From Tigriopus japonicus (lineage: Eukaryota; Arthropoda; Copepoda; Harpacticoida; Harpacticidae), in the NCBI GenBank assembly GCA_010645155.1, contig CM021319.1:8789330-8853329 (forward strand): a stretch of DNA of 64,000 nucleotides, in the 5' to 3' direction. Below are positions 44,216 to 54,109 of this stretch, in pieces. Position numbers and translations under genes: made by a program. The notes beneath the pieces were generated by a model. That model was not told the DNA's origin. It saw only the letters and a list, made by a program, of their open reading frames with translations, and did no database searches. Within the stretch, counting starts at the first letter, position 1; each line of letters starts with the position of its first letter.

Positions 44216-45125
44216 CTCTGGTCTACTCTTGGGTTGGCGAGAGTAGCATGGCATTGAACGGGATAAAATTCCGCACAATGACGTATGGGACGTCAAAATT
44301 AGATGTTCCACTCAAAGACAATGCAGGTTGTGATATTGAGCAAGTATCGTCCATGAGGGATTTAGGAGTTGTCATCCAAGATGATTGAAAGTTTGATGAG
44401 CATTTCCAGTTAAAAGTGGGGAAGGCTTTTCGAACATGTGGTTGGATCTATCGCACTTTCGAGTTCAGAGATAGTATAACGATGCTAACTCTGTACAAGT
44501 CGATTGTTCAACCGCATCCTGAATATGCCTCCCCAATTTGGGCTCCAATCAGTTCAGCAGGTCTGCAACAGGTCGAGCAGGTCCAAAGATGTTTTAATAG
44601 GAACATCACAGGAATGAGAGAGCTCTCGTATTGGGAGAGGCTTCAGAAATTAGAGCTGTTCAGTACTCAGAGAGGGTGTAAATGGTATCTGATACTGTAT
44701 GTTTTCAAGAGTGTTCATGGGCTCTATCCTAACCCAGGCTTTGAGATCAGTTGAAGCGATCGTAGAGGTTTTACGTGCGCTCTGAGAGCACCTCCAAATC
44801 CTAAGGAGTCAAGGCAAGTTCGAACAATGAAGTGCTCCTCTCTTCTTTATCGGGCTCCTTCATTGTTCAATTTGTTGCCCATTAGTCTCCGTCGGGAATA
44901 TGTAGGAGGTGAATCTAATAGCATTCTAGCAGATCTAATAGTATTTAAGGCAGGATTGGACAAATTTTTAAATACTATTCCTGACCAACCCACTATTCAA
45001 GGGTTGTACAGATCTGCCAACAGTAACTCATTGGTAGATCAAATGTCTTACAAACGTTAATCAAATAAACCATAAAAATCACTAACTCTCTTTACAGGGA
45101 ATCTCAATCCTTGTAGCAAAGATAA
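44216..45125 (+). pseudogene. Non-LTR retrotransposon fragment, copy B, with 3' end
   Basis: It starts at the coding block YSWVGESSMALNGIKFRTMT and runs to the 3' end of the polymerase: KSIVQPHPEYASPIWAP, MRELSYWERLQKLELFSTQR, FKAGLDKFLNTIPDQPTIQG. The final stop lies at 45058-45060. Stops at 44386 and 44752 break the frame. The 3' UTR ends with CTCTTTACAGGGAATCTCAA and an A-rich tail near 45125. Confidence 0.85.
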
Positions 45126-45186
45126 AAAAGTCCGCCCCCCCCCCCTTTGCATATCACTGTGGCAAAACCCTAGGTGACCAGGGCTA

Positions 45187-45726
45187 GTCATAATCAGGGG
45201 TGCACCTTTTATGCAAATGCACTTTTTTCAGTTTCGACCACCTTTTGATTTATTTGCACTTTTTGCCGTTTTCAAATGTTTTTGCATTTTCCGTGAGTTT
45301 TTGCTGATATGTTGTTTTTTGGCTTGAAATCTAAAAAAAAATGAAAACAGTGAGCACATATTTTTCCAAGTTTTGTGAAATATTGCTCAAACAATCCCAG
45401 CATGGCTTGTAAAACTTTAACATACCATCAGTTTTTCCAAACATTGTTAAAAAAAGTTTTATTTTATACTTGGCATATGGTCTTTTGGACAGGAATAGCC
45501 AAGCGTACTAGCGTGTAGCTTGCGGAAGTGCGTCCCCAGACGGCGAGAGTTCGAATCCTCTTGGAGATAGAATTGACAACTTTGGGAGTGTCTTTACAAG
45601 GAATCTCATTCCTTGTAGCGGTAATGAAAAATTAAACCATTTCATTACATTTCATGAAAATTTGCTGTCACTTCTTTGCACTTTTTGGTCTTTTTATTTG
45701 GAAGAAAAGTGCACCTGTAATCATAA
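45187..45726. mobile_element. TIR element containing a SINE
   Basis: The left end TCATAATCAGGGGTGCACC and the right end (complement TTATGATTACAGGTGCAC) are imperfect inverted repeats, matching the ends of the element at 32911. The subterminal words are TGCACTTTTT/TTTTTGCAC-like. A tRNA-derived SINE (45491-45640) is nested inside. Confidence 0.6.
45491..45640 (+). mobile_element. tRNA-derived SINE with a LINE-like 3' tail
   Basis: A-box-like TAGCCAAGCG at 45496, B box GAGTTCGAATCC at 45547-45558, in a Ser/Leu-tRNA-like order with a long variable part. The tail TCTTTACAAGGAATCTCATT, forming a small AAGGAAT/ATTCCTT hairpin, matches the 3' end of LINE copies B (45091) and C (58512). It ends in GTAATGAAAAATTAAA. 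Confidence 0.75.
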
Positions 45727-46145
45727 CAAAACTTCGGCCGCAATCTAGCATTTCGAGACGGTTCCAGGATAACTCGGTACATGGGATAACTCAACACTGG
45801 ATAACTGGGTACCGCGGAAAACTCGGTACACCGGATAACTGGGCACAGCGGAAAACTCGGTACAGGAAGATTCAGTACAAGATAACTGGGTACATCGGAT
45901 AACTGGGTACGACGTAAAAAAACACGGTACAAGAAGATTCAGTACAAGATAACTGGGTACAACGAGTAAGTGGGAACAACGGATAAGTGGGCAAACCAGC
46001 TAATAGGGTACACCACATTATATGAGTCATTGACTCTGAAGCATTATTGACCATATTTAGCGTGGCACCGTTCCATAAACTGTGGCAAAAAAATCCGGTG
46101 AAATGGTTACATCTGACCAGGAACCACGGTACGTCAGGACGAATT

Positions 46146-46275
46146 TTAAAAATACACACTGGGTCCGATCATTGTACTAAAATGTGAGGTTTTTGCAACA
46201 AATGTATTGTTCCGTTGAATTTTCATTGTTCTAATCGGACCCAGTGTGTATTTTGAAAGTAATCCTGGCTTGAGC
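46146..46275. repeat. Short inverted-repeat element, second copy of 25205
   Basis: ACACACTGGGTCCGATCATT on the left faces CTAATCGGACCCAGTGTGTA on the right, about 85 bp between outer ends. The flanking TTTGAAAGTAATCCTGGCTTGAGC also matches the 25.2 kb copy in reverse. Confidence 0.75.
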
Positions 46276-46283
46276 TATCCTTG

Positions 46284-46437
46284 ATCTGACTAACTTCATA
46301 GTTAAATCTGACTAACTTCATAGTTAAATCTGACTAACTTCATAGTTAAATCTGACTAACTTCATAGTTAAATCTGACTAACTTCATAGTTAAATCTGAC
46401 TAACTTCATAGCTAAATCTGACTAACTTCATAGCCAT
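46284..46437. repeat. 22-bp tandem repeat, seven copies
   Basis: Copies of ATCTGACTAACTTCATAGTT plus AA start at 46284 and every 22 bases to 46416. They are nearly identical; the last two differ at GTT to GCT/GCC. Confidence 0.95.
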
Positions 46438-46852
46438 GGAAACCTATACCTTAAAACCTCTTGATAATACTTCAAGGACTTGGCGTGTTTATCACATCAA
46501 TAATCGAGCCAAAATCTAAAGGATACATTTTTAATGCTTTCAAAAACGTTTTGAGAAAAACAATTTAACACAGTTGTTTTCAGTTCACAGTTCACTTTTC
46601 TATTTATACCAGTTATCCTGTTTATGCAGTCATCCAATGCACCGTTATCCGGTGTACCCGGTTATCTTGTACTGAATCTTCCTGTACCGAGTTTTCCGTT
46701 GTACCCAGTTATCCGGTGTACCCAGTTTTCTTGTACTGAATCTTCCTTTACCGAGTTTTCCGTTGTACCCAGTTATCCGGTGTACCGAGTTTTCCGCGGT
46801 ACCCAGTTATCCAGTGTTGAGTTATCCCATGTACCGAGTTATCCTGGAACCT

Positions 46853-48062
46853 TTTGAGACACCTGTGGAACAACCAGTTACGGACACGGTTTCCTCTTCC
46901 GTTTGTTATGAATCCCGTGGTGAAATGACTGAAATTATTATGTTGAATTTGCAGTCTTGTTTAATCTGGTATTGTGAAAGAACCGCTTATATTTAATAGT
47001 TATTTTCAACCCATTTTGTCACAAAAGTCGATCTCAAGTGGCAAAAATCGCATCATCTGGAGTGCAGATATGGATAAATTCCTTTAAACTGCTCTTCACT
47101 TTGCTAAGTTTGAATGACTCTCAGATATCCCCGATGATTCTAGGTTGGTGGCAGTCAACTGGAAGTTGTTAATTTTTGCATGACTTTATAAGTTTTAGAT
47201 TTTAAGAACATCATGATTTTTGACTCATTTTGAAGTTGTTAAAAATCTAAAATGTTTACTTCAACTTCAAAATCAGCTACCCTCTACTTGACCTCAAGTG
47301 TCTTTAAATTGAAGCTGAACTATTTGATATCGTGTCAATTAACCTTGATCAAAATTTCAGCTGATTCCACAAAATAAGCGCCTCTCGCGGTCGTATTGAG
47401 ACATAGTTCCCAGCTAGAGAGTGGTTTTTAATGCCACTTTTGGCAAAACTTTGGAGAAATAGGTTTATCCTTAGATGCTTATATTTCTTTGCAATGGCAT
47501 TTTGTTATCAAAATCGTACATTTCGGAGAAATATTGATTTCAAGAAAATCTTGAACGGTTTGCCAAAGAGTGGTATTAAAACACACTCATTAGCTGGCAA
47601 CTATGTCTCAATCTGACCGCAAGAGACGCTTATTTTGTGGAATCAGCTGAAATTTTGTTCAGGGTTCATTAAGATCAAGGTCTCCATCCATATTAGAAAT
47701 ACATCAAGAGAGAATGAGATTTCGATAAAACGCTTTAACAAAATTGTTAAACATGAATAGGTTCAATCAGTGGCGGGCAACTTTTGTAGCAGTGTTATTT
47801 CATTTGGAAGACTTGATACCGACTTGGCGCAAGCTTCTGAGATGTATTAATTGAGACCGTCATCAGTTGGTCTCATGTATTGGAAATACCGTATCGTTCC
47901 ATCACTAGTGTATTAAACTTTTTGACCAAAGACGCATATGTCAAAACTCGAACCAAAATCGAGTTCGAGTTCGATCATAGTTGTTGTTGCTAATGGACTT
48001 CGAGTTGACAGAGCTGCCACATTTTACAAGGAAATTTAATCTCTTGCCTTTTGAGAAGTCAA
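46853..48062. other. Intergenic DNA with a foldback
   Basis: No gene seen. It contains the inverted repeat at 47356-47655; the rest is AT-rich. CCATCACTAGTG near 47890 resembles the end of the TAGTGATG MITE family but stands alone. Confidence 0.45.
47356..47655. repeat. Inverted repeat, about 100-bp arms
   Basis: AAATTTCAGCTGATTCCACA at 47353 faces TGTGGAATCAGCTGAAATTT ending near 47656. The arms continue inward through the AATAAGCG(C/T)CTCT, GAGACATAGTT and GCCAC/GTGGT blocks. The loop is about 100 bases. Confidence 0.85.
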
Positions 48063-48070
48063 GTTGTGGT

Positions 48071-48106
48071 TAGAGCACTATATTAACATGTTAATATAGT
48101 GCTCTA
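48071..48106. mobile_element. Minimal 36-bp hAT-type insertion, perfect palindrome with 8-bp target duplication
   Basis: Two 18-base arms (TAGAGCACTATATTAACA and its complement) meet without a spacer. The flanks GTTGTGGT at 48063-48070 and 48107-48114 are identical 8-mers. The end TAGAG matches the MITE at 23519. Together this is a transposon reduced to its two ends. Confidence 0.85.
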
Positions 48107-48475
48107 GTTGTGGTAAGCTTTTTCATCCTTAAGGACGAAAATGGCAAAACTATGCCAAAAATCCAACTCGAAACACATCAGTACTGAATGAAATTGCATG
48201 TTTGTTACGATTACAAGGGGTGGCTGGTCAAGCCCAACAAACTTTCCAACTTAACCAGAGATAATATAAACAAACGGAAATTATTTTGGAGATTGGTCTT
48301 TCTTCAACCATGTTATAAAACAAACTTAATCGAAGGTGCGATTATGTCAGAGAAAGAAATTAAAAGGCACACCAACTCTGCTTTGAATGGGACCTGAACA
48401 AAAGAATGGTTACTATCATGAATAATGATAATTACTATCATTATTTTTACGAGGAATGTAAATTATGATCACCAT

Positions 48476-48570
48476 TCTTTTGACCTTTTTACTGTGACCG
48501 TTTTACCCTGTGACCTTTTTAATGTGACCTTTTTCCTCGTGACCTATTTACTCGGACCTTTTTACCTACA
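48476..48570. repeat. TGTGACCTTTTT word array
   Basis: Six to seven imperfect copies of (T)GTGACC(T/G)TTTTA. A small inverted pair (AAGAATGGTTAC and ACCATTCTTTT) flanks the upstream part near 48402 and 48470, suggesting a degenerate MITE. Confidence 0.55.
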
Positions 48571-48671
48571 ATCGCTAGGAGTGAGCGAAACCAATGAAAA
48601 GTCGATAATGCAACAACATTGTTCCAGATTCCGAAAATTATGATACATGAAAAATGTTACTGCTTGGTTGA

Positions 48672-51600
48672 CTATTTCTTCTTGTTCTTATTCTTTCCAT
48701 TTTCTTTCCCGCTTCCACTTTTGGCCATCTTCTCCTTTAATTTGTCAGTGTTAATCTTAGCTCCATTCTTCGTTTTTACGGCTGCCAAAGTGACTTGAGT
48801 GATAGTCTTCCCATCCAGTTCAGTCGAAATAGCAATAGTATAGTCTGTGTCCTCCAGCAAACCATCAAATCGAGTTGAGTACTTGTATGCTGCTCCACTT
48901 GCCACTCCCGTATCAACTCCGTTTCCAATCATGATCTCTCGATGATGAGCTGAGGCCGTGAAATCGGGTACAGTATGATATTGAAACGATTTTACCGGCG
49001 CTTCAGTACACGGCGTGATGTCAAGGGTGTATTCGAAAATATTACGATTCGTCACTCTGTTTACGTAGTGAGCAATCGTGGCGTCATTCCAAAATACCCA
49101 CAAGCTTTTATGTCTCTCTCGAGTTTCATTATCACTATCCGACTCTGATTCATCCTTAATGAGAAGAGTTTGATGCAAGGATTTGCTTAAAGTTGACTTG
49201 ATATCTAAACGTTGTTCTCGTTCTTTCTGAAATATGGCTCCACGAGGCTCTTCAAGAATGAGCTTGATATCTCGAGCTCTCCATTGACGTTGGAAATGCT
49301 TGTCGAAGACGGCCAAAATCCGGAAAGATTGAGCCATTCCGGAAGTTTCCGATAAGAGATTCATAAGAAGGCGGAAGTCCCTGCCTTTAGGGTCGAAATA
49401 CATATCCAAATGGACCACTGGAACATCTTTCTTGCCAACGTCGCAAGCCAATCGATCCACATGACGGCTTTTCTGTCGATTGCAACCGGTTAGAAATCGA
49501 TCCAATTTTCCAACCTTGGGATGAACGATCCACAAGAGGTTGTACATGGTGCAAGCAATATAGAAACTGATCATGGTCATGGCTAGAAAATAGGTCATCT
49601 GAAAAAGAGAAATCAAGGTTATCCTGTTCTGTATAATCAATGTCTTTTGGCTTTCACTCACCCAAAAGAATCTGCTATTCGGAATAACGCATCGAAATGG
49701 TACGCTATGAACGCTGCAATCAAACAAGGCCGTCCGGATACCGTCGATTTGGCTGAATGAGAAATAGAAGATGGCCAGACCCATGCTACAGATGAGTTCC
49801 AAAATTGTTCGATATAAGTATGAATAATAACAGGCTGAGCTATTTCTGAAGGCTTGTTGAATCTCATAAGTATTTTTGATATTTTCTTCCTCCAGCATTG
49901 CCACATCCTCACGCTCTAATGAGGCCTTAATCAGGCAGTCGTAAAACGTTTCAAGTTTAGTGTCCGCATTGTAAGCTCTAAAAGGATTCGAACGAAGTAA
50001 ATGTGATTCTCATGGACATGGGAATAGTAGAGATAAATGGATCCGGATTAACTTACGCGATAAAACATTTTTCGATAAAGACAATGACGAGTGGAATGAG
50101 GAATAATGTAAAAGGGAAATACAATAAAAATGGAGAGACATGCATCTCTGTACAATACTTTTTGGAGTAAGTTCGCATATATCTTGAATACTTTGGCTGA
50201 AACGAGAGGAGAGAATCGTTGTTATTCCTCAATTTAAAAATACGACGTCTGATTTGGTCACTTTTGCTAAACCGTGCTATGGATGAATCTTAAAACTATT
50301 TGTGCGTAATCTTAGGTTGACTCATTCTTAGCCTGAAGTTGTACTTTTATTTCTATTCTTAGAAGATCCTCATTCAAGGTGTTAAAATACACACAAAAAT
50401 TTAAAAAAAGCGAAAGGAAATGTTCCATACGGTTCGAGAATGACTTTGTACATCGGAAAACTCAACACAGGAAAACTAGGGACAATGGTAGAATGAAAAC
50501 TGAGAACAATGGAGTACTTACTAATGTGAAAAACTACGTAGATAGAACAGAAAACTGGAAACAACGCCATACGGGATTGAGTAGAAAATTCGGCACAGGG
50601 CCGTTGTATTTTCCTGTTATGAATTTCTCCAAAAAGAGATGAATGATTTATTCAATTTTCTTTTGTGACCAGTTTTCTTGTGATGAGTTTTCCGCCGCAC
50701 CCAAGTTGTCCTTGGTGCGGTACGTGAATGAACCAATACCATGAGATATGGCCCTGAAAATCATTGCCATTACCATTTCTACACGACATTCAATACCTTT
50801 GAATTGATGGGAGTTAGGTTAGTAATCGGCAATTTGTTGGCATTTATGAGAATATTGGTAAACAGGGATCTCACCACTTCTTCCGGCCCAAAAGGATAAT
50901 CTGTGAAGTTGTTGAACCATAAGGATGGGTGAATAGTACAATCTAACGGCGTCCCAGTGAGGAATGTCATGGGCAAAGTTATCATCCCTGAAAAGCAAGT
51001 GCACAAAGAGTATTGCACAAATTTGATTTATGGTCAGCAAACAGCAAACTAAGCTCATTATAACACGATGACATCTGATGGCTGCTCACAAATTTATTTT
51101 ATCTCAGGGTATTTTTGCACAACAAAGAGAAGATTATTGATTACTTACAGACTTGAGAATTTTTTTTTCGTTTCATCAATATTTTGACCTTTCCCTAAAA
51201 TGTTGAATAATCTCTCCCCATTTATGAAGGAGGGACATGAGAATGAAAAAGCTAAAGCTGACTCAACTTGAGCCAGTAAATTACGGTACTTCAAACTTGT
51301 GAAAGCTTCATTTTGAATTTATTATCTTTTTGGGGGGAATTAAAAATAGTTTTGTTTTGGGGTCACAAATTGCACTTATTTAAATGCTTTAAGAAACTTT
51401 GTCTTCCTTTTAATAAAAGCAGTTATTCAAATGTTTGTTATCGTGGATGAAAATGAAAACTGTTGTCCAAAAAGACTGCATTCATACCTAATACCACAAC
51501 TGCATAAAGAGCACTATCTTGAGAATTTCTCCAAACGGGTCTGAACACTTTAGCCGCATCACTTTGACCCAAGATTTGTTGGCTTAAATCTCCAGCAACG

Positions 51601-51874
51601 TTAGCCATTTTTCAAATCAACCACGACCCATTGAACCCATTCACAAATGGCTAGTTCTAAGGTCTGCTTATCACACTCACATTTTCCCATTTCAATTTCA
51701 CACCTTTCCGCGTCAACTTTTTGTTTTCAACCATATCGCATTCGCCAACTTACCCATGACCACGAGTGAATAAAGGATCCCATCCTCAAGGTTGTCCCAC
51801 CAGGGTCGGAATGTTTTGGCCGCATCCGATTGACCCAAGATTTGTTTGCTGAGATCCCCTGCAACAGCTGCCAT
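48672..51874 (-). CDS. LRRC8/pannexin-like four-TM channel subunit without leucine-rich repeats
   Basis: Exons on minus: 51874-51754 (or the alternative 51608-51488), 50987-50797, 50196-50057, 49977-49662, 49598-48672. All have GT-AG sites and consistent phases; the product is 564 residues. TM segments at about 33-52, 127-146, 205-226 and 257-281. What recalls LRRC8: FRPWWDNLED at 22-31, the same position as the PWWD before TM1 in LRRC8A; YFPF at 130-133 in TM2; KLETFYDCLIKA after TM2; an extracellular cysteine set C57, C119, C238, C247 in the order and context of LRRC8 C54, C113, C295, C310; FYI...MYNLLWIV in TM4; and a cytosolic helical linker (GRDFRLLMNLLSE...FRILAVFDKHF). Where LRRs would begin, the chain has an acidic stretch (about 405-417), a 110-residue beta-rich part (421-532, ending GLLEDTDYTIAIST, FN3-like) and a Lys-rich tail. 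Innexin marks such as YYQWV are absent. Channel function is inferred; homology is from memory, not a search. Confidence 0.75.
50400..50720. repeat. Degenerate relative of the 45.8 kb inverted-repeat element in a channel-gene intron
   Basis: CATCGGAAAACTCAACACAG at 50452 and ACCAGTTTTCTTGTGATGAG-type words near 50680 echo the GGAAAACTCGGTACA / GTACCCAGTTTTCTTGTACT words of 45760-46852 in inverted arrangement. It lies in the intron between exons 2 and 3. Confidence 0.55.
51488..51608 (-). CDS. Alternative first exon of the LRRC8-like gene
   Basis: A 121-nt exon with ATG at 51608, ending in phase 1 with donor GTATG. It is the same length and phase as the first exon at 51874-51754. The two 40-residue products share AGDLS(K/Q)QILGQSDAAK then (T/V)FRP and a similar TM1 start, but differ at W25/V25, D27/R27 and the LEDGILYS / SQDSALYA segment. 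Either joins exon 2 in frame (G-MITLP). They look like a tandem duplication used as mutually exclusive starts; RNA proof is lacking. Confidence 0.75.
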
Positions 51875-52744
51875 TATTCCACGTTCCTCGTGATATGAAG
51901 TCTATGGGCTTCCGGTGGGTTTTGAACTGGACACCATCACCTTGGTCGGAAGATCACGGTGACTTGGATTTAAAAAAAAGGAATAAGCCTATTGGCACCC
52001 CTTTGAATATGTGTGTTTGAATATTTGCCAAGAAACGAATATGATGATGGTGATAATGATGATGAGTAAGATAGATAATAAGGAGGCGAATACATGAGGC
52101 TTATCACAATTTTCAGAGTTTACTCAAAATGACGCCGCTGGTCGTGGAAGCAAAAGATGGTGTGCATGGTGAACGTTCATCCCCAGAGGACAGACATATG
52201 TGTCTCAATTACTGTGAGAAGAGATTGGCGATTATCTCATGTTTAGAAGAATATTTCCCACTTAATTATCTTAATGAATCAAGAAATCTTTGACCTGCTT
52301 TGGAAACGCTTGATTATCAGCATTTTTTAAATGCATTTCAATTAATATCAGTCTTTCCCCACGATCGTTTATGTCGCTATTGAGACGTCTTGTTTGCTTT
52401 ACATATTGAAAATTGGAAGTAATTGTCGAGTCATTTCAGGAACGTACTCAATGCTTCTCAAAAGCGAGGAATCTTAGACACTTGTTTTTTTTTCTTGGAA
52501 TTGAAAGTTTTTGCACCTTTGTTTCGTTGGCTTGGGTGGCCGCTCAATTGTGCACATTTCCAAAGCTATGGGATTCACATTATTCGTTTTTTTTTAGCTT
52601 TTTTCAAAGACCATGTTAATCCAGCGTGTGACTGGCGTAAGATTTACAAAAATACGTAATGACGTGTTTATTCATAGATATCTAGACTCCTGGATGTCGT
52701 ACGACCGACCGCTTGGTTAGTAAAATAGTATAATGAATAGTCTC
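51875..52744. other. Upstream region of the channel gene
   Basis: No gene seen; the promoter for exon 1 at 51874 should lie here. ATGATGGTGATAATGATGATG near 52041 is a short microsatellite. Confidence 0.4.
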
Positions 52745-53770
52745 CTGGGGATTTTTACGGGAAAAATGGGGTGATAAACGGGATAAATGGGGTGATAAAC
52801 GGGATAAATGGGGTGATAAACGGGATAAATGGGGTGATAAACGGGATAAATGGGTGATAAACGGGATAAATGAGGGGATAAACGGGATGAACCGGTGGAT
52901 AAACGAAATAAAGCCAATTTTGTTCCGATTTTGACAAGTTTGAATAATTTTTGGCATCCCTGAAAGTAGCCGATCACACTAAAGGCTTAATATAAATATT
53001 AATGAAATATATTTGCAATATTTAACAGAATATATAACAGGAATAATTGTTTTATATTAGTAAATTAGTAAAAATATGTTACAAAAAGCATACAATTGAC
53101 GGTACTTGATGAGACGTGATGAAATTGAAGAAATCTTCCTAAGTTGAGGATTATCTAAGTCAGAAATCTTCATGCGCAGTAAATGTATTACAGAGACACA
53201 AAAATGACTTATTTTTAGAAATTAGGGGAAAATGTTTGAAAAAGGAGGGAAATCCCCTTTATCTTCGTTATTCCCTGGAGGAAAATCCCGTTAATCCCAA
53301 TAAATGGGACGCTTTATGGTTGAGATAGTCTACCAACTAACTTTGCAATATTCCTAAAGAGCGGACCGCCTTTATCAGATTGCAGTTGCGAAGGTGCGTT
53401 TTAACTTTGGACACAGACAACAAATACAAATAAAGGCTAAAAACCTAAGAGTTTTCATTGTACTAATGGAAATGATTTTTGTGTGGGACTTAATTGAAAA
53501 TAGTGAGATTTTGTGGGAAATATAGTGTTAGGGAAATTTGTGAACAGTTATTGAAATAAGGAAGAAATGCTTTAAACGTAGGAAAAATTGCTCGTGAGGT
53601 AGGAAAAAACGCCTGAAGAGTAAGAAAAAATGCTTGAAAAGTAGGAAAAAAGCTTAAAAAGTAGGAAAATCCCGTTTATCCCTTTTACAACTTGAAGGAA
53701 AATTCCGTTTATCCCAAGGGGGATAAACGGGACTCTTTTCGGAGGGGATAATCCCCCCGATAATAAACCC
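52745..53770. mobile_element. Probable TIR element with GGGATAAA words
   Basis: Left side CTGGGGATTTTTACGGG and right side (complement) CAGGGTTTATTATCGGG are loosely inverted. The left 52769-52905 is a tandem array of about 21 bp (ACGGGATAAATGGGGTGATAA). The right side has CCCGTTTATCCC and complements (53230-53310, 53665-53770). No coding frame and no clear target duplication. Confidence 0.55.
52769..52905. repeat. 21-bp tandem repeat
   Basis: About six copies of ACGGGATAAATGGGGTGATAA, the last ones degenerate. Translated frames give an HPFIPFIT-type heptad repeat that is an artefact of the 21-bp period. Confidence 0.9.
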
Positions 53771-54109
53771 TGCTCCTGTTAATTGGTCACAAACCAGTCT
53801 ATTGTATTGTTTTTGCCAATCAAACCTATGAAGCAGATGTCCGCCATCCAGTAGTCTAGAAATCTTTAGTTTGTCTTCCTTAAAAGAAACAGCATTTTAC
53901 GGGGATGCCCTTTTTTGCATAGGCTTAACAGAGAAGAAACCAAGACATTCAAGATTTTCTACTTACCCATGCAAACATGGATGGAAATATTTAAAGTGAT
54001 GAAACATGTAAGCCATACACGATAGAACCATTTCCAGCATTGTAAAAATAAATTCATAAAACTCTTTGGCAGTGCTAGATCGGGTTAACTTATATGATAA
54101 AAAATTGAA

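Larger units (their letters stand above)
45760..46852. repeat. Long inverted repeat built of ATAACTGGGTAC words
   Basis: The left arm 45760-45990 and the right arm 46610-46852 are inverted copies sharing GGTTCCAGGATAACTCGGTA and the order of many GGATAACTGGGTAC / GGAAAACTCGGTAC words. The roughly 600-bp loop contains the element at 46146 and the 22-bp tandem repeat. Long translated frames over the arms are repeat artefacts. Confidence 0.9.

Noticed and set aside
45491..45576. A functional tRNA-Ser or tRNA-Leu gene
   Set aside because: The A and B boxes are present but the arms do not fold properly and a LINE-like tail follows, so it is called a SINE.
46284..46437. Seven regular 22-bp repeats as a CRISPR-like array
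   Set aside because: There are no spacers (units abut), and the DNA is eukaryotic.
45645..46996. Several 77-95-residue frames with VPSYPVLN-like repeats
   Set aside because: Translations of the ATAACTGGGTAC word arrays, with no start context or signal.
48672..51874. Reading the channel gene as an innexin
   Set aside because: Four TMs and two cysteines per outer loop fit, but the innexin YYQWV block is absent and PWWD, YFPF and the linker fit LRRC8 better. Kept as the main alternative.
52682..52977. HPFIPFIT heptad-repeat frames
   Set aside because: Artefact of the 21-bp tandem repeat.
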